NCBI GenBank assembly: GCA_964429915.1
Contig: CAYSDZ010000017.1
Span: forward strand, 1-64,000
Source of the DNA: Alteromonas_F sp964429915
GTDB taxonomy: Bacteria > Pseudomonadota > Gammaproteobacteria > Enterobacterales > Alteromonadaceae
DNA length: 64,000 nucleotides
Direction: 5' to 3'
The position numbers and the translations under genes were made by a program. The notes under the pieces are model-generated. The model was given only the letters and a program-made list of their open reading frames with translations. It was not told the DNA's origin and did no database searches. Below, piece after piece: positions 1 through 8,935 of the stretch (its first letter is position 1; each line of letters starts with the position of its first letter).

Positions 1-74
1 AAGGTTTACGCTTCGCTATCCGTGAAGGTGGAAGAACCGTGGGTGCAGGCGTTGTTTCTAAAATCTTGGCATAA
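1..74 (+). CDS. tuf: Elongation factor Tu, 3' end only
   Basis: The first 74 bases read, in the frame starting at base 3, as the C-terminal end of EF-Tu: the residues FAIREGGRTVGAGVV are the conserved end of domain 3, followed by SKILA and a TAA stop at 72-74. EF-Tu is the cytoplasmic GTPase that delivers aminoacyl-tRNA to the ribosome. Only about 23 codons are inside the window, so nothing can be said about the rest of the gene. A strong intrinsic terminator follows about 20 bases downstream. Confidence 0.93.
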   Translation, partial: GLRFAIREGGRTVGAGVVSKILA

Positions 75-94
75 GATTTAGATATTTACCTCAT

Positions 95-124
95 AAAAAA
101 AGCGCTCTTCGGAGCGCTTTTTTA
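95..124. terminator. Intrinsic terminator after tuf, probably bidirectional
   Basis: Perfect 7-bp stem AGCGCTC (101-107) / GAGCGCT (112-118) closed by a UUCG tetraloop. It is flanked by an A-run (95-100) and a T-run (119-124) that extend the stem and give a U-tract on both strands. It lies between tuf (+) and the convergent porin-like gene (-), so it can end both transcripts. Confidence 0.9.
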
Positions 125-161
125 TTGAAGTTGTTTTTTGCCTTTGCACGTTTGAGGACGG

Positions 162-1457
162 TTAAAATACCCAACTAATTCCAGCATGAATAACGTTTAA
201 GTTTACGTCTCGCAAAATAAATACGTTTTCCTGTTCAGGAGGAATAATACTCGCTGAACCTGCCAAATCTGCTCTTATATGATCATATTGACATTTAAAC
301 GCTATGGATTGACTGATATCCCACCTTAGCCCAACTGCGAACGTGGTTTGATCGATTCTGCCGACTTCAGACGTCAAATTAAGCACTTCAGCAAGCTCAG
401 TTAAAGAAGGCACCAAGAACTCGGGGGTTGATTCGGCGAAGGATAAAGAAAAGGGCGGACCCTCTGGGCTAATGTGTGAAACAAGTATATACGGGGTTAC
501 GTCATTTAAATAGAAGCCTAAAGAAGCATAGGCTGCTTTAGAATTTCCAGATATTAACCAATCTATTGTTGTAACCGATGCTTCTGCTTGAAACACAAAA
601 GGGTAAAAGTCGTATTTAATGCCGATTGCCTTATAGTCTGATGGCCGAGGCTCTAATCCTAACCGTGCTTGGATATCAGATTTACCTGGAATGACTGACG
701 CAGGGAACATGTCTAAAAGCTCAGCAATTTCAAAAAAACCACCTCCATCACTCAGGCTTATGTCCGCTTTTGTGTAGCTGGCAGATAAGCTCAAGTTTAA
801 AGTAGACCATTCAGCACTAAGCGTAAGTACGTTATCTGCTTTAACAGTGACATTTCCGTTGTCCTCGCCTAGCGAGGTGCTACTCTTACCGAGTACACTA
901 CGCAATTTCAAATAGCCATTTAGAAAATCCGTTTGATAGTCAATACCCAGACCATCCGTCGATTCTACAAAGGCAACTTGCGAATAAAACTCGATAGGAG
1001 GACGCGCCCATAAATAGGCGTGACTAACAGCGCGATAGTCAGACAGCATATAAATATTGGGGTTCATCCGGCCGGCAAGTAGCGATAATTTCCGATTGAA
1101 CTTATAGCGCATAAATGCCATTTCAATGTAGTTATCTATTTTTTGACTGACAACGTCGTCGACAACAATTTGGGTGAACAAATCTAATTTGTCATTGATA
1201 ATCAAACTACCCTGCAGCCCCAATACTGAGTCAGGCAAAACCGAAAGTCCATCTCTTGAACTTAAACCATAGGTTCTCGAAAAATCGACCTCGCTTGAGT
1301 CTTCAAAAGTCAGGCCGATTGTCCCAAAGCCATTGACCGTGAATGGTTTATTGCTCTGAGCATAAGAAATATTACATAAAACACCCATCAAAATGAACGA
1401 ATAGAGAGTTTTGCCAAAACCAAATTTTGCGAAACATTCACTAAAACTGATAAACAA
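162..1457 (-). CDS. Porin-like outer-membrane beta-barrel protein
   Basis: 431 residues with an N-terminal signal peptide (hydrophobic stretch about residues 17-30, then SYAQ). Alternating hydrophobic/polar strands run through the body, and the chain ends in Phe (GISWVF), the usual C-terminal signature of outer-membrane barrels. The start codon is TTG: GAGGAG sits 7 bases upstream and there is no better ATG, and the start region overlaps the end of the upstream gene, implying translational coupling. It is downstream of a PstS-like periplasmic protein and both are divergent from a membrane diguanylate cyclase, a layout that suggests one anion-related envelope and signalling unit. The substrate cannot be told from sequence. 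The family assignment is by pattern, not by a recognised signature. Confidence 0.65.
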   Translation of the reverse strand: MFISFSECFAKFGFGKTLYSFILMGVLCNISYAQSNKPFTVNGFGTIGLTFEDSSEVDFSRTYGLSSRDGLSVLPDSVLGLQGSLIINDKLDLFTQIVVDDVVSQKIDNYIEMAFMRYKFNRKLSLLAGRMNPNIYMLSDYRAVSHAYLWARPPIEFYSQVAFVESTDGLGIDYQTDFLNGYLKLRSVLGKSSTSLGEDNGNVTVKADNVLTLSAEWSTLNLSLSASYTKADISLSDGGGFFEIAELLDMFPASVIPGKSDIQARLGLEPRPSDYKAIGIKYDFYPFVFQAEASVTTIDWLISGNSKAAYASLGFYLNDVTPYILVSHISPEGPPFSLSFAESTPEFLVPSLTELAEVLNLTSEVGRIDQTTFAVGLRWDISQSIAFKCQYDHIRADLAGSASIIPPEQENVFILRDVNLNVIHAGISWVF

Positions 1458-1869
1458 TTTTCATCTCCTCAGTGATTGCCGATTTTGGTAAGTAAGCTAC
1501 TGAAGTATGATCTTCTTTTAGTAGCTGTATCACGTCATCAGGTGATTGTGTTTCTAAAGGCGGCCTAGCTCTGCCTGAAAACAACAATCGCGACCAATAC
1601 GATTTCAATCGATTTTCGGATAAGTTGACTAACTCAATATAAAAAGTACGCTTATAATCGGAGTCGATAGGGTGGTCAATGGGTTTTGCGGGCGTACCAT
1701 TTGGAAAGCTTTGATACCTGCCCATATAAATATCGATTACCTGCTTTTTGGTGAGCGATTCGATGTCGTTATTTTTATTCACCACGACAACTAATTCGAG
1801 CGCAGTTACCGATTTCGAAACAAATAGACAAAATACTGCAATAACGAAAACCTTGGTGCTAAACGTCAT
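1441..1869 (-). CDS. PstS-like periplasmic substrate-binding protein (short)
   Basis: About 142 residues. The ATG at 1867-1869 is preferred because it starts directly with a signal peptide (TKVFVIAVFCLFVSKSVTA); a longer frame upstream adds an unlikely 23-residue extension. The mature part has the phosphate-ABC-transporter-type binding fold signatures LTKKQVIDIYMGR and the region around SVAYLPKSAI. This short version of the PBP-like superfamily is common in marine gammaproteobacteria, often next to porins and GGDEF sensors rather than in a pst operon. No pstCAB genes are nearby, so it may be a sensor accessory rather than a transporter component (inference). Its 3' end overlaps the porin-like gene start. 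Confidence 0.7.
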   Translation of the reverse strand: MTFSTKVFVIAVFCLFVSKSVTALELVVVVNKNNDIESLTKKQVIDIYMGRYQSFPNGTPAKPIDHPIDSDYKRTFYIELVNLSENRLKSYWSRLLFSGRARPPLETQSPDDVIQLLKEDHTSVAYLPKSAITEEMKIVYQF

Positions 1870-2083
1870 TTTTCTCTTGGTCCATTGCAATACCGCGTTA
1901 ATTAAGTGTAAATTAATGTTAATTATTGAGAATAGCACAAATCTTGGAATCGTTTGTAAATCTTTGATGTATACTTAACAAGTTATTGGCTTATTTTTAT
2001 AGTTAAGACTAGGGAATTTAATATATGATCGATTGGGATACGTAACTAAAATCTAGCCTTCCATCTAGCAATGTGGGATTTAG

Positions 2084-3688
2084 ATGCAACAAATAACCTT
2101 TACTAAACGACTTTATGTACGAATATCTAGCGTTATTTGTTTAATTTCTTTGCTGATCAGTGGTATTGCTTCATATATTTCCTACCAAACCAACTTACAT
2201 CAAATCCAAAATGTGAACGTTGCGTTAGTTCAACAGCTTGCTGAAAGCGTAACTCGCACAGCAGCCATTGCCGCTTACGTGAATGATGAAGAGTTAGCTG
2301 ACGAAATTACAAAAGGTTTGGTATCAAATGATCTGGTCAGTTCAGCCTCGTTAACGAAAGCCAATGCAATTAATGTGGTTAACGGCAAAACCGACTTTTC
2401 AGGTACGCCTGTTGTAGTTTCGCTTTTAGACCCCTTCAATCAGGAAGAGCAAATTGGGGTGTTAAAAGTGTACCCCGACACCTTATTCATTAAACAAGGT
2501 GCTATTTTCACGGCTCGTCAAAATGTGTTCTTATTGATGGGGCTTAGTATCATCATTGCTATTATTTCATCAGTGTTTATTCATCGGCTTCTAACCCGTC
2601 CACTTCACAACTTAACCCGCAGCGTGGATTCGGTTAATTTGCACTCTCCTGAAAATATGGAGTCAATCAATATTCATTATCGACGAAAGGATGAGTTAGC
2701 TCGTTTATTGTTTGGTATTAATGCATTGATTACTGCGCTTAAAAGTAAGTTTATTGAAGAGCGTAGCTTGCGCGAGAAAACGGAAGCACTTGAGAAGCGC
2801 TTTCGGCTTATATTTGAACAAGCAAGCACTGGCATCGCGGTAATTGATAGCACCATGCAGGTGATCACCTTCAATCAAGCATTTAAAAATTTAATGGAAT
2901 ACAAGTCTGATGCGAATCGCTCGTTAACAGACTTATTTGTCAATGAAAGTGAGTTCACCGAAGCGCTTAACGAAGTGTTAGACGTAAGTACAGAAGAACA
3001 AGTATGGAAGGACCTTGTTGTTATGCGTAACGGTGAAATGCGCTACATCCACTGTCTCTTTTCTGCCATTATCGATGAAAGAGAAGCCGCCCGACAAGAT
3101 GACGAAAAGTTAATTCAGTTAATCATTTATGACATTACTGATCGCATGCGCAGAGAAAGAAAAATTCGCTATGAGGCGGATCACGATGCATTAACACAGT
3201 TAAAAAATAGACGAGCAGGTGAAAAGGGCCTTAACCAACTTTGCACCCAAACGCTAGCAAGCCATGGAACATTCGTTCTGATGATGATCGATTTAGATAA
3301 ATTTAAACCCGTTAATGATACCTACGGCCACGATGTCGGAGATGAGGTACTAAGAGAAGTTTCTGTAAGAATACGCTACTATTTTGATGAACAGTCTGAC
3401 GTATGCGTTCGCTGGGGAGGCGATGAGTTTGTCATTGGTTTTGATCATCAGGAGCTAGATACAAAAGAGATCGCAGCATTGGCAGAGAATTTATTGTCAG
3501 ATTTGAATGAGCCTTTCGACATTGAAGACGGCCCTACTTGCAACATTGGCGCTAGCATAGGTATTGTTACTGCACCAAGCGACGCTCCAGATTTCGAGCA
3601 GCTTATGATTAAAGCCGATGAGGCTATGTACTACGCCAAAAACAACGGCCGCAATCAGGTTTATTTTTTGAGTGACAGCCAGAAATAA
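2084..3688 (+). CDS. Membrane-bound diguanylate cyclase (periplasmic sensor-HAMP-PAS-GGDEF)
   Basis: 534 residues. TM helix about 12-32, periplasmic domain about 33-145 (CHASE8-like pattern QQLAESVTRTAAIAAYVND), second TM about 148-168, HAMP about 170-222, PAS about 235-355 and a C-terminal GGDEF domain. The catalytic GGDEF is intact at residues 445-449, and DLDKFKPVND, YGHDVGD and ADEAMYYAK are all present, so it should make c-di-GMP from GTP. The allosteric I-site RxxD is absent: EQSD stands where it would be, so feedback inhibition is not expected. It is divergent from the PstS-like/porin-like pair; sensing of the ligand of that binding protein is a reasonable inference. Confidence 0.9.
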   Translation: MQQITFTKRLYVRISSVICLISLLISGIASYISYQTNLHQIQNVNVALVQQLAESVTRTAAIAAYVNDEELADEITKGLVSNDLVSSASLTKANAINVVNGKTDFSGTPVVVSLLDPFNQEEQIGVLKVYPDTLFIKQGAIFTARQNVFLLMGLSIIIAIISSVFIHRLLTRPLHNLTRSVDSVNLHSPENMESINIHYRRKDELARLLFGINALITALKSKFIEERSLREKTEALEKRFRLIFEQASTGIAVIDSTMQVITFNQAFKNLMEYKSDANRSLTDLFVNESEFTEALNEVLDVSTEEQVWKDLVVMRNGEMRYIHCLFSAIIDEREAARQDDEKLIQLIIYDITDRMRRERKIRYEADHDALTQLKNRRAGEKGLNQLCTQTLASHGTFVLMMIDLDKFKPVNDTYGHDVGDEVLREVSVRIRYYFDEQSDVCVRWGGDEFVIGFDHQELDTKEIAALAENLLSDLNEPFDIEDGPTCNIGASIGIVTAPSDAPDFEQLMIKADEAMYYAKNNGRNQVYFLSDSQK

Positions 3689-3740
3689 GTATTAAGATTG
3701 GTTTTGTATTTCCTGCACGAGTTTGTCTAACTGTTCTACC

Positions 3741-4904
3741 CTATCTTTCGTAATTGTTTTGTTTGAGTGACGCGCGAATCGCAACACAGCAATCTGAATT
3801 TGAGTCATCGTGATATTTAATGGCATTCGAAATGAGGTTTTCGAGACTTTGTTGCACAATCATTTTGGGCGCTATCATGTCTTTTGGTAAGGAATTATCG
3901 ATAGTTATTTTAATTTGCTCAAAACCCTCTAAATGACTCAATTTGCCAATAGATTCTTGAAGTATGTTGTCTAGATTAACTGTTTCGTATTGGAGATCGC
4001 CCATTTTTATTTTTGTCAGATTGATAACGTCTCGTATTAAATTCTCTAACTGCGCCATAGAGCTTTTCATGTGACTTAATGCTGTTTGCAGCATTTGCTT
4101 ATTATCCATTTCGATAGCATTGTCGCATACATTCAACAAGCCGACTGACGATACAATCGGTGCTCGCAAATCGTGAGAAATGCGGTAAGAAAACTCGATT
4201 AGCTCATCATTAGCCACTTTCAGGCTCTCAATGTTTTGCGATACGTTTCTCACCATAGGTTTAAAAATAAAGAAAACTTCGACTAATAACATCCCTAAAC
4301 CAAACAGTAAAACCGATACTTCTACGCGCTTAAAACGCACAATCTTGTTGTAGGCTTCTTGTTCATATTGGGCAACAACTTGATTTAAGTCTGCTAAAAG
4401 ACCATTGCGTGCAATACGGATTATTTCAGTGGGAAGTGTGCTCTGTCGCACACCCAAAACACCTTCACTGCTGTATGTTTGAACGAAGGTTTCAGCCAAT
4501 ACAAGATAATTATTAACGCGCTTATCTAAACCATACTCACCGAAATACAAATTTCTGATTTTTTCGCTTAAGGTGTACTCACCATAGTCACCCAAATCAC
4601 CAGTGCTCAATTCAGTATGATTCTGTCTCATTTTTTGAGTAACAGCCTGCAATTTTTTAAAGTAAATATCCGCTTCTTGTTGGGATTGAGCAAAATAAAC
4701 TTCTCGCGCCATAAGGCCAATACGCTGAGACAGCATACGCTGCATACCACTTATGTTCACGATGTGAGCGTCTTTTTCACTGGCTAATATCTGGTTTCGA
4801 TTGAGAATAAATGAGCCTATAATGACTGCGGCAATCAAACTTAAGGCAATAACGTAACGCCATGTTAAGTTGCGTGTCACGGTAACCGACGCTGGAGTAT
4901 CCAT
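3741..4904 (-). pseudogene. Truncated sensor histidine kinase with PilJ/NarX-type N-terminal domain
   Basis: 387 residues. TM about 16-35, periplasmic PilJ-type module with the motif SGMQRMLSQRIGLMAREV near residue 52, second TM about 198-216, then HisKA with the phospho-acceptor His at about 244 (SHDLRAP) and the start of HATPase_c with the N-box NLISNAIKYH. The protein stops about 25 residues after the N-box, so the G1 (DxGxG), F and G2 boxes needed for ATP binding are absent. Just past the stop, another frame reads KDRVEQLDKLVQEIQNQS and ends at 3692, which looks like a surviving 3' tail. An internal deletion with frameshift is the likely cause. No partner response regulator is adjacent. 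Confidence 0.75.
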
Positions 4905-4987
4905 GTTGAGCCTTTTTTATTGTTAGTCATGAAGGAATATGCGTTTTACATTCACGCTTAATTATTGAATGACTTTGCGGATTTTTC

Positions 4988-5007
4988 AAAAAACGCGCTG
5001 TTTTTTT
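4988..5007. terminator. Intrinsic terminator after pdsS
   Basis: Stem AAAAAAC (4988-4994) / GTTTTTT (5000-5006) with a 5-base loop GCGCT. On the minus strand it lies directly downstream of the sensor kinase gene ending at 5009 and has a U-rich 3' arm. The stem is A/T-rich and short, so strength is uncertain. Confidence 0.5.
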
Positions 5008-5008
5008 G

Positions 5009-7162
5009 TTATTGAATCTGAAATTCAAAATTGGCACACACTCCACTATGGTCAGCAAGGTTTTTTAACACCAATGTTCCGTTGTGGAAATTAGCAATAC
5101 TATTAGCAATGTAGAGACCTAAGCCTAAATGAACGCTATCTGTCTGTTCATCGTGGTTTCTAATCGACACCATAGACTGCGTAAGTTGATGGTTATCTAT
5201 GTCGGGCAGTAAATGGCCAGGGTTTGCAATAGTGAGCCGCAACGCTGAGTGGTTTTGATCCAGTACTAAAGAAATAACGTCGCTGTTACAGCTAAATTCA
5301 ACCGCGTTAGCGACAACTTTATCGAGCATTTGTACGAACAGATCGGGCGAGCCCTTAAGCGTCAAATGTGTGGAAGGCAAGCTTAAGCTAAATCGTCTTT
5401 CAGGATAAACGTGTTGATACCCTTTACAGCAGGATTCGATGATCACTGAGAGGTCAAAATTAATTCTTTCCTCGCGTTGAAGTGATTGTTCTAAGCGTGT
5501 TGCCTCACTCATATTATTAAGCATTTTACTCAAACGCTCAATGCCCGTCTGGGCACGAGCGATGACTTCATGCCGCTGTTGCGGATTTTCGATGGTTGGC
5601 AGCATATCCAATGATGACTTAACTACCGCCACGGGGGTTCTTAATTCGTGAGATAATCTTGCAGCCATTTTTTCCAGATAAGAATTGTACTGATGCAATC
5701 GAGACAAAACGTTACTAAAGGTGAGCCAAAGGTCGCCCACTTCATCATATGAGCGCTTAGGCGCGAGCGTTCCTACAATTTTACCATGGTTGTCGATCAC
5801 GCGTTCAGTCGCATCTCGAAGTGCGCGAATTCGGCTCGTTGTGCGATTAGACAGAAAAATTAAGCCCATTATTGTGACAAACATTACCGCTAAAATGGTA
5901 TTAAACAGGTCCTCCAAAGCTCGGTTACGCAGTGTTCTGATACCGTGAGTAGTTTGCTCTACGACCACAGCACCAATAACCTCAGATTGATAAAAAATAG
6001 GGTGAGCCGAAGACAATATAACCGCTTTGTTATCTTCCGATAAGCGCCATAATGAATCGGGCGTGCCAGATAAAGCGGTTTGAATATCGTCACCTTCTAA
6101 TGCCATGGCGTTGGTTAAAGAATCGATAAACGCTTCGGGAGGACGGGTAAGAATGCGATAGTACAACGGCAGCAGATACTTGTTTTCAAAGGCGGTCCAA
6201 AGTGAGTTTGCGTTGTTGTCCGGTGGCCCATTGACCCCCTGTGAAGATTGAATATCGCCCACTTTAGCCAACACGCGTTGATATCTATCGACCACCCACA
6301 CACGTGAATCAGCATGAACCAAGGAGCGAAGTACGCGTTCTATTTCGGGAGAGGGCGTAACTACGGTTCCAAGCTCATCAATTTTATTGGGGTTGGCTGT
6401 ACCTATTCCTGCGGCCTCAAAGACCTCAGCATTGTCTACATCCATATAAGCAAACGCCAATCCTCTTGTGGTTGCTTCAAGCGGCAGTCTTAGTTCAATG
6501 TTAACTCCGTCAAGGCTACGCACCCATTCACCTTGTATAAACAGCGCATTATCTGCGATGTTGTAGCCCTCTTCTCCCTCCAGTAAGTAAGCATTCACCC
6601 ATCCGCTTTTGTACGGGCTGATAACATACCGCTGAAACTCGCCCAAAGTATTTTTAAGGCCTATTAGCAAATGGTCGTTACGTTCAACGCGCAGACTGTT
6701 TTGCGAGCGCCAGATTACCGTTTCGTCAGTAATAGCGAACCTTGCATAGAGGTGTTCGCCGAAGCGCCCTACCATATGCGTCAACTGAGCTGTATTTTCT
6801 TTTACGCTAGACGCTGTGGCGGTGACCACAACTTGTTGACTACCATAGTCGTGTAATAAGTGCTCGACACTTTTCCAATCGGTAAACTTACCATCGAGTT
6901 GTATAGGGCTAGGCAATGCTGGGGCATAAAGGTCAGTACCAGGACGCAGTTGATTGCGATACGAGGCATTGGCATCAAGCAGGGCGGGTTGTTCATGCAA
7001 CAAGGTAGCCACAGCTCGAGCTGTACCAATCATGCTGTTTTCTTGACCTTTTCTTAAATAAACCTCCATTTCCCAAATGTATTTATACCCGAGATAGGGT
7101 ATGACCAAGAGTAGTAATGTAATGGCAAACAGTTGAGCGCGCAGAGAAACACGGAGGCGCAT
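5009..7162 (-). CDS. pdsS: Sensor histidine kinase of the proteobacterial dedicated sortase system
   Basis: 717 residues, matching the long kinase family recognised as the 'proteobacterial dedicated sortase system histidine kinase'. TM about 10-28, a large periplasmic region of roughly 400 residues, TM about 425-445, HAMP-like linker, HisKA with His at about 505 (RLSHELRTPVAVV) and HATPase_c ending with the G2 box HLGLGLYIANSIA. It lies 4 bases after pdsR, so the two are one operon, and it should phosphorylate PdsR. The usual partners are a class-B-like sortase, its VWA/VIT-domain target and PdsO; only PdsO is present here. Family name is from recall of the conserved module; the kinase assignment itself is certain. 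Confidence 0.83.
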   Translation of the reverse strand: MRLRVSLRAQLFAITLLLLVIPYLGYKYIWEMEVYLRKGQENSMIGTARAVATLLHEQPALLDANASYRNQLRPGTDLYAPALPSPIQLDGKFTDWKSVEHLLHDYGSQQVVVTATASSVKENTAQLTHMVGRFGEHLYARFAITDETVIWRSQNSLRVERNDHLLIGLKNTLGEFQRYVISPYKSGWVNAYLLEGEEGYNIADNALFIQGEWVRSLDGVNIELRLPLEATTRGLAFAYMDVDNAEVFEAAGIGTANPNKIDELGTVVTPSPEIERVLRSLVHADSRVWVVDRYQRVLAKVGDIQSSQGVNGPPDNNANSLWTAFENKYLLPLYYRILTRPPEAFIDSLTNAMALEGDDIQTALSGTPDSLWRLSEDNKAVILSSAHPIFYQSEVIGAVVVEQTTHGIRTLRNRALEDLFNTILAVMFVTIMGLIFLSNRTTSRIRALRDATERVIDNHGKIVGTLAPKRSYDEVGDLWLTFSNVLSRLHQYNSYLEKMAARLSHELRTPVAVVKSSLDMLPTIENPQQRHEVIARAQTGIERLSKMLNNMSEATRLEQSLQREERINFDLSVIIESCCKGYQHVYPERRFSLSLPSTHLTLKGSPDLFVQMLDKVVANAVEFSCNSDVISLVLDQNHSALRLTIANPGHLLPDIDNHQLTQSMVSIRNHDEQTDSVHLGLGLYIANSIANFHNGTLVLKNLADHSGVCANFEFQIQ

Positions 7163-7166
7163 GATG

Positions 7167-7874
7167 CTAATTTCCTTCTTTTATCCATCGGTAACCAATG
7201 CCATATACTGTGTCTATTGCGGAAAATTCACTATCAAGTTTTAAGAATTTTTTACGCATGCGTTTGATGTGAGAAGTAATAGTGGCATCGTCGACGACCA
7301 TTTGGGAGTCATCCATAAGCTGTTGGCGACTGCGTACGTGACCAGGCCGCTTGACTAAGGCGTGTAACATCCAAAACTCAGTTACTGTTAAGTCTACGGC
7401 TTGTTCTTTCCACGATACTGTCATTCTATCTAGGTCAAGGTGAAGTGGGTCGACGGTTATAGATGCAGGCACACTGTTTACGTCTGAAAGCAGAGTATCA
7501 GAACGTCTAAACAAAGCGGACAAACGCGCAAATAGATGCTGCATACTAATATCTTTAGTTAAATAGTCGTCAGCACCCATGCGTAAACCACTTATGGTGT
7601 CTACATCATTGTCGCGAGCGGTAAAAAATAGAATAGGTAGTGTTGACGACATTTGCCGGAGCAACTGGCAAAGCGCAAAGCCTCCCTCCATCTCGTCTTT
7701 GAGTCCAATATCGATAATTGCAAGGTCAGGTAAGTTATGTCTAAACACCTGCTCGGCAGTCGGTCTATCAGCATAGGCCTTAACCGTATAGCCTTGGCTT
7801 TCGAGCGCTAGGGTGTAATTTTCGCGAATGGCTGGGTCGTCTTCCACGAGTGCAATCGTTTTTTTTGTTGTCAT
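7167..7874 (-). CDS. pdsR: OmpR-family response regulator of the dedicated sortase system
   Basis: 235 residues. Receiver domain with acidic pocket EDD at 11-13, phospho-acceptor Asp55 (LAIIDIGL), Thr in FTARD and Lys in DDYLTKD. The C-terminal winged-helix DNA-binding domain has TVTEFWMLHALVKRPGHVRSR and DTVYGIGYRW. It is first in the operon with pdsS and divergent from pdsO across a 220-base intergenic region, which likely holds both promoters and PdsR sites. It should regulate the envelope module that pdsO belongs to; targets beyond that cannot be seen. Confidence 0.87.
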   Translation of the reverse strand: MTTKKTIALVEDDPAIRENYTLALESQGYTVKAYADRPTAEQVFRHNLPDLAIIDIGLKDEMEGGFALCQLLRQMSSTLPILFFTARDNDVDTISGLRMGADDYLTKDISMQHLFARLSALFRRSDTLLSDVNSVPASITVDPLHLDLDRMTVSWKEQAVDLTVTEFWMLHALVKRPGHVRSRQQLMDDSQMVVDDATITSHIKRMRKKFLKLDSEFSAIDTVYGIGYRWIKEGN

Positions 7875-8094
7875 TATTTGACTCCAGTTTTTAGGCTATT
7901 GTTTATATCCTGTGCTCGAGTAAATTGCACCCCACTTCGACACATTTCCATTAGATTGCCATTTTGTTGCTATTATTGATGCGAAAACTGCCTAATTGCC
8001 ATCATTGATCGCGACATTGACGCCAACAAGGCCTTGTTTAGTCGTTTTCTTTTGATTTACTTAAATACGTAATTTATCAAAGGGGAATAAAAAC

Positions 8095-8820
8095 ATGAAA
8101 AAGACATTGCTTGTGCTCACGCTAGTTGCAACAACCACGTCAGGCGCGGTTTTCGCGAACGCCGCAACGGCTAAATCTGAAAGAAATAACGCCAAACCTT
8201 TGCTGATTGGGGCTGGCTCAGGCGCATTACTCGGTGGCGCGATTGCTGGGCCTCCAGGCGCAGCAATTGGAGCGGTTTTTGGCTTGTTCATAGGCCAAGA
8301 CCACAATGATCAGGAAGAAATCACCCAGCTAAATGCGTCTTTACTGACCACCCAACAGCAACTTGAGGAAGGATCTGACGCATTATTAGCGGCCAACCGC
8401 TCCTTAAAGCAATACCAAAAAGCCTTAAGTATTGCTGATGAATCACTCCGTCAGGCAAAACTAGCCGAATTAGTCACTCAAATTCAGTTTAAAACAGGGG
8501 AATCGGTTATTTCACCAGTATTTTATCCTCATTTAGATAACTTGGTAAAATTGATGAATAGCGATCCAAGCTTGCAATTAGATATTCAGGGATACGCCGA
8601 TATTAGAGGTAACAAGGCGTATAACCAAGCATTGTCAGAACAACGAGCGCTTGCGATTAAAGAGTATTTGCTGCAATCAGGCATAAATACAGCCCGTCTT
8701 TCCCACTCTGCCTTAGGTGAAACAGCCAGTAAAGGTAGCAATGTTGAAGAGCATTTCTTTGACCGTAAAGCCGTTATCACATTGTCTTCAAATGAACAGG
8801 TGATTACTGTAAAACGCTAA
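8095..8820 (+). CDS. pdsO: Sortase-system OmpA-family protein PdsO
   Basis: 241 residues. Signal peptide 1-23, a glycine-zipper-like segment about 40-68 (GSGALLGGAIAG), a coiled-coil stretch about 75-120, and a C-terminal OmpA-like peptidoglycan-binding domain with the hallmark GYADIRGNKAYNQALSEQRA. This architecture matches the OmpA-family member of the proteobacterial dedicated sortase system. In the complete system the sortase substrate and sortase genes normally follow; here the next gene, after a hairpin, is an unrelated ABC exporter. It is divergent from pdsR-pdsS. Likely periplasmic, bound to murein. Confidence 0.82.
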   Translation: MKKTLLVLTLVATTTSGAVFANAATAKSERNNAKPLLIGAGSGALLGGAIAGPPGAAIGAVFGLFIGQDHNDQEEITQLNASLLTTQQQLEEGSDALLAANRSLKQYQKALSIADESLRQAKLAELVTQIQFKTGESVISPVFYPHLDNLVKLMNSDPSLQLDIQGYADIRGNKAYNQALSEQRALAIKEYLLQSGINTARLSHSALGETASKGSNVEEHFFDRKAVITLSSNEQVITVKR

Positions 8821-8828
8821 ATAAAAAA

Positions 8829-8866
8829 CGGCCCATAAATAAGTTAAAAAGCGACTCTATGGGCCG
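8829..8866 (+). terminator. Terminator-like inverted repeat after pdsO
   Basis: Perfect 9-bp inverted repeat CGGCCCATA (8829-8837) / TATGGGCCG (8858-8866), loop of 20 bases, followed 9 bases later by TTTTT. It sits 9 bases after the pdsO stop. The loop is long for a classic intrinsic terminator, so it could also be a processing hairpin. Confidence 0.55.
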
Positions 8867-8935
8867 GATCATATCTTTTTACTCTAGGTTTATGGCAAAC
8901 TATTCTTATTATTTATAAATCTTAGAAGTATCTCT

